In this document: positions 35,498 to 43,320 of the stretch, piece after piece
How the letters are laid out: each line of letters opens with the position of its first letter
How positions within the stretch are numbered: the stretch's first letter is position 1
Source of the DNA: Roseburia rectibacter
GTDB taxonomy: Bacteria; Bacillota; Clostridia; Lachnospirales; Lachnospiraceae
DNA length: 64,000 nt
Direction: 5' to 3'
Assembly: GCF_014287515.2 (NCBI RefSeq)
Contig: NZ_CP092473.1
Coordinates: 298,501-362,500, forward strand
Made by a program: the position numbers and the translations under genes
The notes under the pieces: generated by a model
Databases searched by the model: none
What the model saw: only the letters and a program-made list of their open reading frames with translations
What the model was told of the DNA's origin: nothing

Positions 35498-35914
35498 ATG
35501 AGAGACGAAAATTGTATTTTCTGTAAAATTATTGGAGGAGAAATTCCATCCAATACGATTTATGAGGATGATGAATTCAAAGTGATTCTGGATGCGAGTC
35601 CGGCATCAAAAGGACATGCATTGATCCTGCCAAAGGAACATTATGCAGATATTTATGAGATCGATGAAAAGACAGCAGGACATGCAATGCAGCTTGCGAA
35701 GAAACTTGCAAAACATATGACGGACGTTTTAAAGTGTGATGGATTTAATATTGTACAAAATAATCATGAAATTGCGGGACAGACGGTATTTCATTTTCAT
35801 ATGCATCTGATCCCACGTTATAAAAATGCAAAAAATAATGATATTCTGATCTGGGATCATGAGGAGTTTACACCAGAAGAAATGGCAGAGATCAGAGATT
35901 CTCTGAAGATGTAG
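35498..35914 (+). CDS. HIT family nucleotide-binding protein
   Basis: The 138-residue protein begins CIFCKIIGGEIPSNTIYED and carries the histidine triad in VFHFHMHLIPRY. It acts as a nucleoside phosphate hydrolase (Hint type). ATG 35498 is chosen because GGAGG lies at 35488-35492. It is the last gene on this strand before the minus-strand murG. Confidence 0.92.
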   Translation: MRDENCIFCKIIGGEIPSNTIYEDDEFKVILDASPASKGHALILPKEHYADIYEIDEKTAGHAMQLAKKLAKHMTDVLKCDGFNIVQNNHEIAGQTVFHFHMHLIPRYKNAKNNDILIWDHEEFTPEEMAEIRDSLKM

Positions 35915-35962
35915 GGAATGTTGCCGGAAAAGCAGCTTTCTAGCTTATAATCACAAAATGAA

Positions 35963-36000
35963 AGAGGAACAGATATTATAAAGTACATATCCGTTCCTCT
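35963..36000 (-). terminator. Terminator of murG
   Basis: AGAGGAACAGATA (35963-35975) pairs with 35988-36000 (one mismatch). On the minus strand TTTCATTTT follows. It may also stop the convergent HIT transcript. Confidence 0.65.
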
Positions 36001-36011
36001 TATATCAGAAA

Positions 36012-37082
36012 TTATTTTTTAGATGCGTCTAAGATCAATCCGATGATCGTATCAATGGAATTACGGCTGTTGCTGTTTTCCATTGCCTTAATATATTCTT
36101 CCTTTTTCTGGAAAACATGTTCAATTGCTTCAAGAAGTGTCGTATTTGACAGATCTTCTTCCTCTAACACATAACTAAATCCCTGGGAACGAAATGAATT
36201 TGCATTCAGAATCTGATCTCCACGGCTGGCAGCGGCAGAAAGAGGAATTAAAATATTTGGTTTGCGCAGTGCCAGAAGTTCGCAGATTGCATTTGCACCT
36301 GCACGGGAAATAACAAGATCTGCAAGAGCAAACATATCGGAAAGCTCTTTGTTTGCGTATTCAAACTGTGCATATCCGGTCGTTTCGGTTAATGTTTCAT
36401 CCAGATTGTCTTTTCCACAGAGATGAATAACATTGTAATTTTTCAGAAGTTCAGGAAGCAGACCACGGATCGCTGTATTTATTATACGGGAGCCTGAGCT
36501 TCCGCCAACGATGAGTATTGTCTGTTTACTGTGATCTTTAAAATGACAGAGTGAAAAAGCATGCTCAGCATCGCCTGTTAAAAGCTCCTGACGGATTGGG
36601 GAACCGGTCAGTACAGCTTTTTCTTTCGGAAGATAAGAAAGTGTTTCAGGAAAATTACAGCAAACTTTTGTTGCGCTTGGAATAGCAAGTTTATTTGCAA
36701 GTCCCGGAGTCAGATCTGACTCATGTATAATTGCAGGAACTTTACAGTGTTTTGCTGCTAAAACTACCGGAACAGAGACAAATCCGCCTTTGGAAAAAAC
36801 TACATCTGGTTTTATCTTCTTTAAAAGCCGGATCGACTGTGTATACCCTTTTAATACTTTAAATGGATCTGAAAAATTCTTAGGATCAAAATAGCGTCTT
36901 AATTTTCCAGAAGAAATGCCATAGTAAGGAACACCCTGTTCCTCAATCAGCCGTTTTTCAATCCCTTCATATGAACCTATATAAGAAATTTCAAAACCTT
37001 CATTTCGCAAGGCTGGCATTAATGCGATGTTTGGTGTGACATGCCCTGCGGTACCGCCCCCGGTCATTACGATTTTTTTCAT
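36012..37082 (-). CDS. murG: MurG: UDP-GlcNAc transferase for lipid II
   Basis: MurG adds GlcNAc to lipid I to form lipid II at the inner face of the membrane. The 356-residue product has the N-terminal GGGTAGHVTPNIALM loop, VFSKGGFVSVPVVLA, HESDLTPGLANKLA, VVGGSSGSRIINTAI in the second domain and ISRAGANAICELLAL at the donor site. Start ATG 37082 follows GGAAAGGGA. It stands apart from the usual division gene cluster. Confidence 0.95.
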   Translation of the reverse strand: MKKIVMTGGGTAGHVTPNIALMPALRNEGFEISYIGSYEGIEKRLIEEQGVPYYGISSGKLRRYFDPKNFSDPFKVLKGYTQSIRLLKKIKPDVVFSKGGFVSVPVVLAAKHCKVPAIIHESDLTPGLANKLAIPSATKVCCNFPETLSYLPKEKAVLTGSPIRQELLTGDAEHAFSLCHFKDHSKQTILIVGGSSGSRIINTAIRGLLPELLKNYNVIHLCGKDNLDETLTETTGYAQFEYANKELSDMFALADLVISRAGANAICELLALRKPNILIPLSAAASRGDQILNANSFRSQGFSYVLEEEDLSNTTLLEAIEHVFQKKEEYIKAMENSNSRNSIDTIIGLILDASKK

Positions 37083-37255
37083 AGAATAATCCCTTTCCTG
37101 TAACATTTTGCACTTCCCTATTTATAATACCCTTATGCGTAAAAGTCAAGAAAAGACTTATAAAATAGAAAACAGCAGACAAAAGGGGCATAAAAAGCAG
37201 GCGGGTAAATGACCGAAAATGTCAAAAGTTGCGGTCAAAAAACAGTCAGAAGACC

Positions 37256-37284
37256 TTTTCAAACGGACTTGTTCTTTCTATAAT
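37256..37284 (+). promoter_or_regulatory. Promoter of the small membrane protein gene
   Basis: TTTTCA (37256-37261), 17 bases, TATAAT (37279-37284). Upstream, TGACCG (37210-37215) / CGGTCA (37232-37237) form an inverted repeat around AAAATGTCAAA, a string found again at 37673. Confidence 0.6.
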
Positions 37285-37342
37285 TAATAAGAAAAAGGAC
37301 AGTATGATCTATCGATAAGTCCGGAAAAGAGAGGTGGTATAC

Positions 37343-37663
37343 ATGGAACAGATAGGAATCTTTATAGCAGAATATGCAGAATGGCTTTATATAGGAAGCG
37401 GTATACTGATGCTGATCCTGCTGATTTATGTATTACACAGGATAAAAAAAGTGGAGCGGAAAAGCTTTTTGATGAACGAAGAAATCGAAAAAAAACTGCA
37501 GCAGATAGAAAATGATAGATGTGTGAAACAAACAGAGAAACAGGCAGAAAAGCAAATAGAAAGCAGGGCACAAAATACATTAGAAAAGGAAAAACAGGAA
37601 AGTGATCAGGATGCTGAGTCCGTGACAGTAATCCGTGATGTTATAGAGGAGGTTTTTTCTTAA
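37343..37663 (+). CDS. Small membrane protein with charged coiled-coil tail
   Basis: The 106-residue product has one membrane helix (about residues 14-34) and a long Lys/Glu/Gln-rich tail that looks helical (KSFLMNEEIEKKLQQIEND). Function unknown, no family recognised. ATG 37343 follows AGAGGTGG. The SleB-type gene lies downstream with its own promoter. Confidence 0.6.
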   Translation: MEQIGIFIAEYAEWLYIGSGILMLILLIYVLHRIKKVERKSFLMNEEIEKKLQQIENDRCVKQTEKQAEKQIESRAQNTLEKEKQESDQDAESVTVIRDVIEEVFS

Positions 37664-37672
37664 AAAAGGAAG

Positions 37673-37715
37673 AAAATGTCAAACACTTGACATTTTAGTA
37701 TTGCTTTGCTATAAT
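37673..37715 (+). promoter_or_regulatory. Consensus promoter with a 10-bp palindrome over the -35
   Basis: TTGACA (37687-37692), 17 bases, TATAAT (37710-37715): a perfect sigma-A promoter. AAAATGTCAA (37673-37682) and TTGACATTTT (37687-37696) form a perfect inverted repeat that covers the -35, a good operator candidate. No U-tract follows, so it is not a typical terminator. Confidence 0.8.
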
Positions 37716-37818
37716 CCCCATTGTAATAAATCCGTAATAATTGTAACAAAGATGAATAAAACGAAACAAAGGTGTAATACTATTTACATAAGATGGTAAA
37801 CACTGATGGAGGTTTTCT

Positions 37819-39231
37819 ATGAATTTAAGAAAAAGAGCAATCAGCGGAATCATGCTTGCCGGTTCTATGGTAGTGATGTGCGCGATTGCAGATGCAGCCA
37901 GTACAGTTTCAGCAGAAGCAGTATCGGTTGTAGCAGACACAAGGACGGACTTAGCTACAGATGGGACAGCAGGTGTTGTTGCACAGTTAAATCAGGTAAG
38001 TACAGATGCAGTAGAGATGGCAGCAGCAGGAGTTGAGAACTCCCAGACGATACTTGTTGCTTCGGCAGATGAGGAAGCGCAGGTAGCAGAAGATACAGAA
38101 GAAACATCAGCAGTACAGGAAGAAACAGTATCCGTAGAGGAATCTGCGCAGGCTGATTCTAAGGAAGATGAAACGACGCAGGAAGCTGATGCCGTAGAAG
38201 ATGTGCAGAATGCAGATGTGGATAGTGAAACAGACACTGAGAATACAGTGGATGTAGAAAATACAAAAGATATAGAAAATACAAAAGAGACGGAAAATAT
38301 AGAAGATACAGAAAATATTCAGAATACCGAAAATGCCGAGTGGCAGAATCGTCTGATGGCAGATGTTGATGAATTTTTATATGTCAGAGCATCTGGGGAT
38401 GCGGATGCAGAGATTATCGGTAAATTATATAAAGGTGATGTGGCAGATGTCGTTGAGAATGGAGATACATGGATCCATGTCGTATCCGGCGATGTTGATG
38501 GATATGTAAACAACGATTATTGTGTATCCGGCGAGGATGCACTTGCCTATGCACAGGAAAACGTTGAGACAGAGGCACAGGTTAATACGAATGGACTTCG
38601 TGTCAGAAATGCTGCATCGGAGGATGCATCTGTTATCACTGCTGTTTCAGAGGGAACAACATTGACAGTTGATACAGACGCTGAGACAGAGGATGGATGG
38701 GTTGCTGTTAAATATAAAGGACAGACTGCATATGTCAGTGCGGATTATGTTACCACAGAACTTGCACTCGGTGAGGCAGTTACGATAGAAGAAGAAAAGG
38801 CGGCATTAGCAAAGAAAGCTGAGGAAGAGGCAGCAGCAAAAGCAGCACAGACAAAAGAGACAACTACTGTGCAGAATGCTTCAGTTTCAGCATCTTATGA
38901 TGATGTAACACTTCTTGCAGCACTGATCCAGTGTGAAGCAGGTAACGAACTTTACGAGGGACAGCTTGCAGTTGGAGCAGTTGTTATGAACAGACTTCGT
39001 TCAGGTGCATATCCATCAAGTATTTCCGGTGTTATTTACCAGAGCGGACAGTTCCCACCAGCAGGGCAGGGAATGGTTGCAAGCATTGCAGCAAACGGAC
39101 CAAAGAGCAGCTGCGTACAGGCAGCACAGCAGGCATTAGGTGGTTCCGATAATACAGGCGGTGCAACCTGTTTTTCAAGAGCAAGTTCCGGACGCGCTGG
39201 TGTTGTGATCGGAAATCATGTATTTTACTAA
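37819..39231 (+). CDS. Secreted SH3-domain cell-wall hydrolase (SleB type)
   Basis: The 470-residue protein has a signal peptide (about 1-35) and an Ala/Glu/Thr-rich low-complexity stretch with repeats of ENT. Two bacterial SH3 domains follow (about 180-245 and 250-310), then a Hydrolase_2/SleB domain with the catalytic Glu in LIQCEAGNELYEGQLAVGAV, and ISGVIYQSGQFPP. It should cut peptidoglycan glycan strands. It has its own strong promoter and terminator, and the promoter palindrome suggests tight control. Confidence 0.88.
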   Translation: MNLRKRAISGIMLAGSMVVMCAIADAASTVSAEAVSVVADTRTDLATDGTAGVVAQLNQVSTDAVEMAAAGVENSQTILVASADEEAQVAEDTEETSAVQEETVSVEESAQADSKEDETTQEADAVEDVQNADVDSETDTENTVDVENTKDIENTKETENIEDTENIQNTENAEWQNRLMADVDEFLYVRASGDADAEIIGKLYKGDVADVVENGDTWIHVVSGDVDGYVNNDYCVSGEDALAYAQENVETEAQVNTNGLRVRNAASEDASVITAVSEGTTLTVDTDAETEDGWVAVKYKGQTAYVSADYVTTELALGEAVTIEEEKAALAKKAEEEAAAKAAQTKETTTVQNASVSASYDDVTLLAALIQCEAGNELYEGQLAVGAVVMNRLRSGAYPSSISGVIYQSGQFPPAGQGMVASIAANGPKSSCVQAAQQALGGSDNTGGATCFSRASSGRAGVVIGNHVFY

Positions 39232-39251
39232 GATATAGATATTTATTTTCA

Positions 39252-39284
39252 GGCAGGTATTTTAATGAGATACCTGCCCTTTTT
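39252..39284 (+). terminator. Terminator after the SleB-type gene
   Basis: GGCAGGTAT (39252-39260) pairs perfectly with ATACCTGCC (39270-39278), followed by CTTTTT. Confidence 0.9.
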
Positions 39285-39317
39285 AATTCATAGGAAATTA
39301 TGTCCTATGAATTAAAA
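39281..39317. repeat. Perfect 15-bp inverted repeat between genes
   Basis: TTTTAATTCATAGGA (39281-39295) is the exact reverse complement of 39303-39317, with the loop AATTATG. It overlaps the U-tract of the terminator before it. Confidence 0.8.
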
Positions 39318-39563
39318 AGCCCTCCGGGCAGCTCATGAAAATCCCTAAAAGGGATTGACAGATCAGAGAGAACACAGTATTATTTAAAGGAACTTCATAC
39401 TGCAATGCTTTAAAGCGAAAAAGAAAAAGCGGCATGAAAAACAGATTGCAAGTTTTACGGGCAAAACTAATGTGAAAAAAGCAGTGCGCAGATAACAAAG
39501 AAGTCCTGTGAGGATAACAGTGACATAAAAGAAGATAGAGAAGGCGCAGAAACGGAGGATAAT

Positions 39564-40613
39564 ATGGAAATGGAAATGGAGTTCTTACGGAAACTTCCGA
39601 CACCGGCAGAGCTGAAGGAAGAGTATCCGGTAAGTGCACAGGTCGTTGCTACGAAAGCAGAGCGTGATGATGAGATCCGCGCAATATTTGAGGGAAAAGA
39701 AGATAAATTGATTCTGGTGATCGGACCGTGCTCCGCAGACAATGAGGATGCGGTAATTGATTATATATCAAGACTTCGTAAAGTGCAGGACAAAGTTGCT
39801 GATAAGATTTTTATGATTCCGCGTATTTATACCAATAAACCAAGAACAATTGGAATCGGTTATAAAGGTATGCTGCATCAGCCGGATCCGGAGAAAGAGA
39901 CTGATATGTTAAAAGGAATCATAGCCATCCGCCAGATGCATAAACGTGCAGTGGAGGAGACAGGATTTACCTGTGCGGATGAGATGTTATATCCGGAAAA
40001 TCACAGATATTTATCAGATCTGCTTTCTTATGTAGCAGTAGGTGCACGTTCTGTGGAAAACCAGCAGCACAGACTGACAGCAAGTGGTGTGGGGATACCG
40101 GTAGGTATGAAGAATCCGACAGGCGGTGATATTGCTGTTATGATGAATTCCATCATTGCGGCACAGAACAGCCATACATTCTTATACCGTGGCTGGGAGG
40201 TAAAAACGCAGGGCAATCCATATACACATGCTATTTTAAGAGGTTATGTAGATAAATTTGGAAGAAATATCCCGAATTATCATTATGAAGATCTGCAGAA
40301 CCTGTTAGAGCATTATGAGGATGCAAACTCATCCAGCAATCCGCTTGCCAATCCGGCAGTGATTGTTGATGCCAACCATTCTAATTCCGGCAAGAAATTT
40401 GAGGAGCAGATCAGAATCAGTAAGGATGTACTGCACAGTTGTAAGATGTCTGCTGATATTCATAAACTTGTCAAGGGACTTATGATCGAGAGTTATATAG
40501 AGGATGGAAATCAGAAAGTCGGAGGACACTGCTATGGAAAGTCAATTACAGATCCTTGCCTTGGCTGGGAGAAAACAGAAAAACTCATTTATGAACTGGC
40601 AGAACTGTGGTAA
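39564..40613 (+). CDS. aroF: DAHP synthase (3-deoxy-7-phosphoheptulonate synthase, class I)
   Basis: It joins PEP and erythrose 4-phosphate, the first step of aromatic amino acid synthesis. The 349-residue product has LILVIGPCSADNEDAVIDY, RIYTNKPRTIGIGYKGM, VGARSVENQQHRLTASG, the metal-binding KNPTGGD region and IVDANHSNSGK, typical of AroF/G/H enzymes. ATG 39564 follows GGAGG at 39554-39558. The bceRS genes overlap its stop region but serve another task. The isozyme subtype cannot be told. Confidence 0.93.
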   Translation: MEMEMEFLRKLPTPAELKEEYPVSAQVVATKAERDDEIRAIFEGKEDKLILVIGPCSADNEDAVIDYISRLRKVQDKVADKIFMIPRIYTNKPRTIGIGYKGMLHQPDPEKETDMLKGIIAIRQMHKRAVEETGFTCADEMLYPENHRYLSDLLSYVAVGARSVENQQHRLTASGVGIPVGMKNPTGGDIAVMMNSIIAAQNSHTFLYRGWEVKTQGNPYTHAILRGYVDKFGRNIPNYHYEDLQNLLEHYEDANSSSNPLANPAVIVDANHSNSGKKFEEQIRISKDVLHSCKMSADIHKLVKGLMIESYIEDGNQKVGGHCYGKSITDPCLGWEKTEKLIYELAELW

Positions 40614-40618
40614 AAAAT

Positions 40619-41290
40619 ATGTATCGGATTTTGATCGTAGAAGATGATGAAAGTATAGCACGAAGTGTAAAGACCCATCTGGAAAGCTGGAATTATGAAG
40701 TATGCTGTGCCGAAGATTTTTCAAATGTGACCGGCACATTTGCGGTATTTGATCCACAGCTTGTTCTGATGGATATCAAACTTCCTTTTTTTAATGGCTA
40801 TCACTGGTGCAGTGAGATCCGTAAAGTTTCAAAAGTACCTGTTATTTTTTTATCGTCCGCATCGGATAATATGAATATTGTGATGGCGGTCAGTATGGGT
40901 GGAGATGATTTTATTGCAAAACCATTTGACCTTGAAGTGTTGACGGCAAAGGTGCAGGCGATGCTTCGGAGAACTTATGATTTTACCGGGCAGAGTGCTG
41001 TTTTAGAGCATAAGGGAGCTATGCTGAATCTGACAGAGGCAGCATTGTTTTATGAACAGAAAAAAATAGAATTGACCAAAAATGAATTTAAGATTTTACA
41101 GGTACTTATGGAAAATAAGCAGAAAGTCGTTTCAAGAGATACTCTGATGGTAAAATTGTGGGAGAGTGACAGTTTTGTGGATGAAAATACACTTTCTGTT
41201 AATGTCAACCGGTTACGGAAAAAGTTAGAATCTGTTGGACTTTATGATTTTATTGTAACGAGAAAAGGAATCGGGTATCAGATCGGATGA
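40619..41290 (+). CDS. Response regulator (BceR-like)
   Basis: The 223-residue OmpR-type regulator has a receiver domain (ILIVEDDESIARSVKTHLE, phospho-Asp in LVLMDIKLPFFNG, Lys in DDFIAKPFDLEV) and a winged helix (ENTLSVNVNRLRKKLE, RKGIGYQIG). With the following kinase and the ABC genes it forms a Bce module, which responds to cell-wall active peptides by sensing flux through the transporter. Start ATG 40619 lacks a strong ribosome binding site and lies 5 bases after the aroF stop. Confidence 0.88.
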   Translation: MYRILIVEDDESIARSVKTHLESWNYEVCCAEDFSNVTGTFAVFDPQLVLMDIKLPFFNGYHWCSEIRKVSKVPVIFLSSASDNMNIVMAVSMGGDDFIAKPFDLEVLTAKVQAMLRRTYDFTGQSAVLEHKGAMLNLTEAALFYEQKKIELTKNEFKILQVLMENKQKVVSRDTLMVKLWESDSFVDENTLSVNVNRLRKKLESVGLYDFIVTRKGIGYQIG

Positions 41291-42330
41291 GAGGTATTAT
41301 TGCTTATATAAAAAGAAGTATTGGCTGGCTGTGCATTGTCATTGTGTGTGAAGTGATCATGATCGCAACGATGATGCTCAATGAAATAGCATTTGCAGAG
41401 ATCCTCTATGGGATATTTATCTCGTTATTTTTATTGCTGATCCTTCTGGTCTTTGATGCAGCAAGGTATTACAGGCATTATCAGAAAATAAAAGAATTGG
41501 AACATAGCATCATGCTTTCCACAGATGGAATGCCGGAAACTGCAGATCTGCTGGGAAATGAGTATCAGAAGCTGCTTCGGATACTGGCAGATGAATATAC
41601 GGGACTGCAGAGTCAGGCGGCTGCCAGACAGAAAGATATGCAGGAATATTATGCCATGTGGGTGCATCAGGTCAAGACGCCGATCGCTGCGCTGCGTCTT
41701 CTGCTTCAGAATAAAAATGAAGATGGAAAGATGACAGAGGAACTTTCCGAACTGTTTGATATTGAACAGTATGTGGAAATGGCATTGCAGTATCAGCGTC
41801 TCGATTCAGAAACAACGGATTTTGTATTTGAAGAGACCGATCTGGATGAGATCATACGGGGGGCTGTAAAAAAATATGCAAGACAGTTTATTGCAAAAAA
41901 AATCAGTCTATGTTATGAACCGGTTGAAACAAGCGTAGTTACGGATAAAAAATGGCTTTCATTTGTTATAGAACAGGTAATATCAAATGCAGTTAAATAC
42001 ACAAAGACAGGAAGCATTAAGATTTATCTGGAAGATGGAGATGGAACCATGTCGGTGCCTTTGCCTGAAATCGCCCATGCAAAAAAGACAGAAATGGGAA
42101 ACGGCAGTACAAGTTCGGTTTGCCTTGTCATCGAAGATGCCGGAATCGGAATCCGTGCAGAAGATCTGCCCCGTATCTGTGAGATGGGATATACCGGATG
42201 TAATGGACATGAAGGGCAGCATTCGAGCGGAATCGGTCTGTATCTGTGCAGTCGTATTTTGAAAAAACTGGGACATACATTTGCGATCACATCAAAAGAG
42301 GGTGTTGGGACAGTCGTAAAAATCGGTTAA
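41287..42330 (+). CDS. Intramembrane-sensing histidine kinase (BceS-like)
   Basis: The 347-residue kinase has two membrane helices (about 11-30 and 35-58) with hardly any loop between, the mark of BceS-type kinases that take their signal from the ABC permease. The H-box is WVHQVKTPIAALRL; later motifs are VISNAVKYT, DAGIGIRAEDLPRI and SSGIGLYLCSRI. It overlaps the regulator gene (ATGA). Confidence 0.9.
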   Translation: MRGIIAYIKRSIGWLCIVIVCEVIMIATMMLNEIAFAEILYGIFISLFLLLILLVFDAARYYRHYQKIKELEHSIMLSTDGMPETADLLGNEYQKLLRILADEYTGLQSQAAARQKDMQEYYAMWVHQVKTPIAALRLLLQNKNEDGKMTEELSELFDIEQYVEMALQYQRLDSETTDFVFEETDLDEIIRGAVKKYARQFIAKKISLCYEPVETSVVTDKKWLSFVIEQVISNAVKYTKTGSIKIYLEDGDGTMSVPLPEIAHAKKTEMGNGSTSSVCLVIEDAGIGIRAEDLPRICEMGYTGCNGHEGQHSSGIGLYLCSRILKKLGHTFAITSKEGVGTVVKIG

Positions 42331-42403
42331 AACTATTATTTCAAAAAATAAAGCAGTATCATATAACAGAAAATGCAATCTTACGATAATGTAAGATACA
42401 GCA

Positions 42404-42445
42404 GGGAAATGTAAGCTGATTCGATAGCTTGCATTTCCCTCTTTT
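42404..42445 (+). terminator. Terminator after the BceS-like gene
   Basis: GGGAAATGTAAGCT (42404-42417) pairs with 42426-42439 (one G-U pair), followed by TCTTTT. Upstream, ATCTTAC/GTAAGAT (42378-42397) forms an inverted repeat that could be the binding site of the Bce regulator. Confidence 0.8.
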
Positions 42446-42552
42446 GTTATACTTGATACAGTCCTTAAGGAAATGAAACAAGACTGCTGTGATAAAAATA
42501 ATGATGACTGCAGGAACAATCTGAGCATAGAAAAGACAGGGAGGAGTCTGAA

Positions 42553-43320
42553 ATGGCACTTTTAGAGGTAAACAATTTAAAGAAAATATATACTACGCGG
42601 TTTGGAGGAAACCAGGTAGAGGCATTGAAATCCATGAATTTTTCTGTGGAAGAAGGAGAGTATGTGGCGATCATGGGAGAGTCCGGATCAGGGAAAACAA
42701 CACTTCTTAACATTCTTGCCGCACTGGATAAACCGACTGCAGGAGAGGTCCTTTTGAATGGAAAAAATATCGTAACGCTTCGCGAAAAAGAAATCTCTGC
42801 ATTCAGAAGGGATCATCTTGGATTTGTATTTCAGGATTTTAATTTATTAGATCAATTCTGCCTGAAAGATAACATTCTGCTTCCACTGGTACTTGCAGGA
42901 GTAAAACCGGAGCAGATGGAGCCGAAAGCATACCCTCTTGCAAAAAAACTTGGGATTGAAGAACTTTTGGAAAAATATCCATATGAGATTTCCGGCGGGC
43001 AAAAACAGCGCGTGGCAGTTGCACGTGCACTTATCACAGATCCGCAGCTGATCTTAGCGGATGAACCGACCGGGGCACTTGATTCAAAAGCGACAGACAG
43101 TATTCTGTCATTGTTTAATCAGATCAATGAGGACGGACAAACGATCCTTATGGTGACACACAGCATCAAAGCGGCAAGTCATGCGAAACGTGTGCTGTTT
43201 ATTAAAGATGGGGAAGTATTTCATCAGTTGTACAGGGGAGATATGAGTATCGAAGAACTTTATGCGAAAATATCTGATACACTTACCATTTTAACGACAG
43301 GTGGTGAGCGTCATGAATAG
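42553..43320 (+). CDS. bceA: ABC transporter ATPase (BceA-like)
   Basis: The 255-residue ATPase shows Walker A GESGSGKTTLLNIL, Q-loop VFQDFNLLDQF, signature ISGGQKQRVAVARAL, Walker B LILADEPTGALD and the H-loop MVTHS. It belongs to the MacB/LolD/BceA class. ATG 42553 follows GGGAGGAG. It pairs with the permease gene, which overlaps by 8 bases. Confidence 0.93.
   Translation: MALLEVNNLKKIYTTRFGGNQVEALKSMNFSVEEGEYVAIMGESGSGKTTLLNILAALDKPTAGEVLLNGKNIVTLREKEISAFRRDHLGFVFQDFNLLDQFCLKDNILLPLVLAGVKPEQMEPKAYPLAKKLGIEELLEKYPYEISGGQKQRVAVARALITDPQLILADEPTGALDSKATDSILSLFNQINEDGQTILMVTHSIKAASHAKRVLFIKDGEVFHQLYRGDMSIEELYAKISDTLTILTTGGERHE

Larger units (their letters stand above)
39232..39563. other. Intergenic region before the DAHP synthase gene
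   Basis: The 332-base stretch holds a terminator, a long palindrome and the aroF promoter. TTGACA (39355-39360), 17 bases, TATTAT (39378-39383) lie behind AATCCCT (39340-39346) / AGGGATT (39350-39356), which overlaps the -35. The leader to ATG 39564 is about 175 bases. I find no T-box core or other riboswitch signature in it. Confidence 0.7.

Noticed and set aside
39384..39563. T-box or trp-type leader before aroF
   Set aside because: No AGGGTGGNACCGCG core and no short peptide rich in aromatic residues with a terminator.
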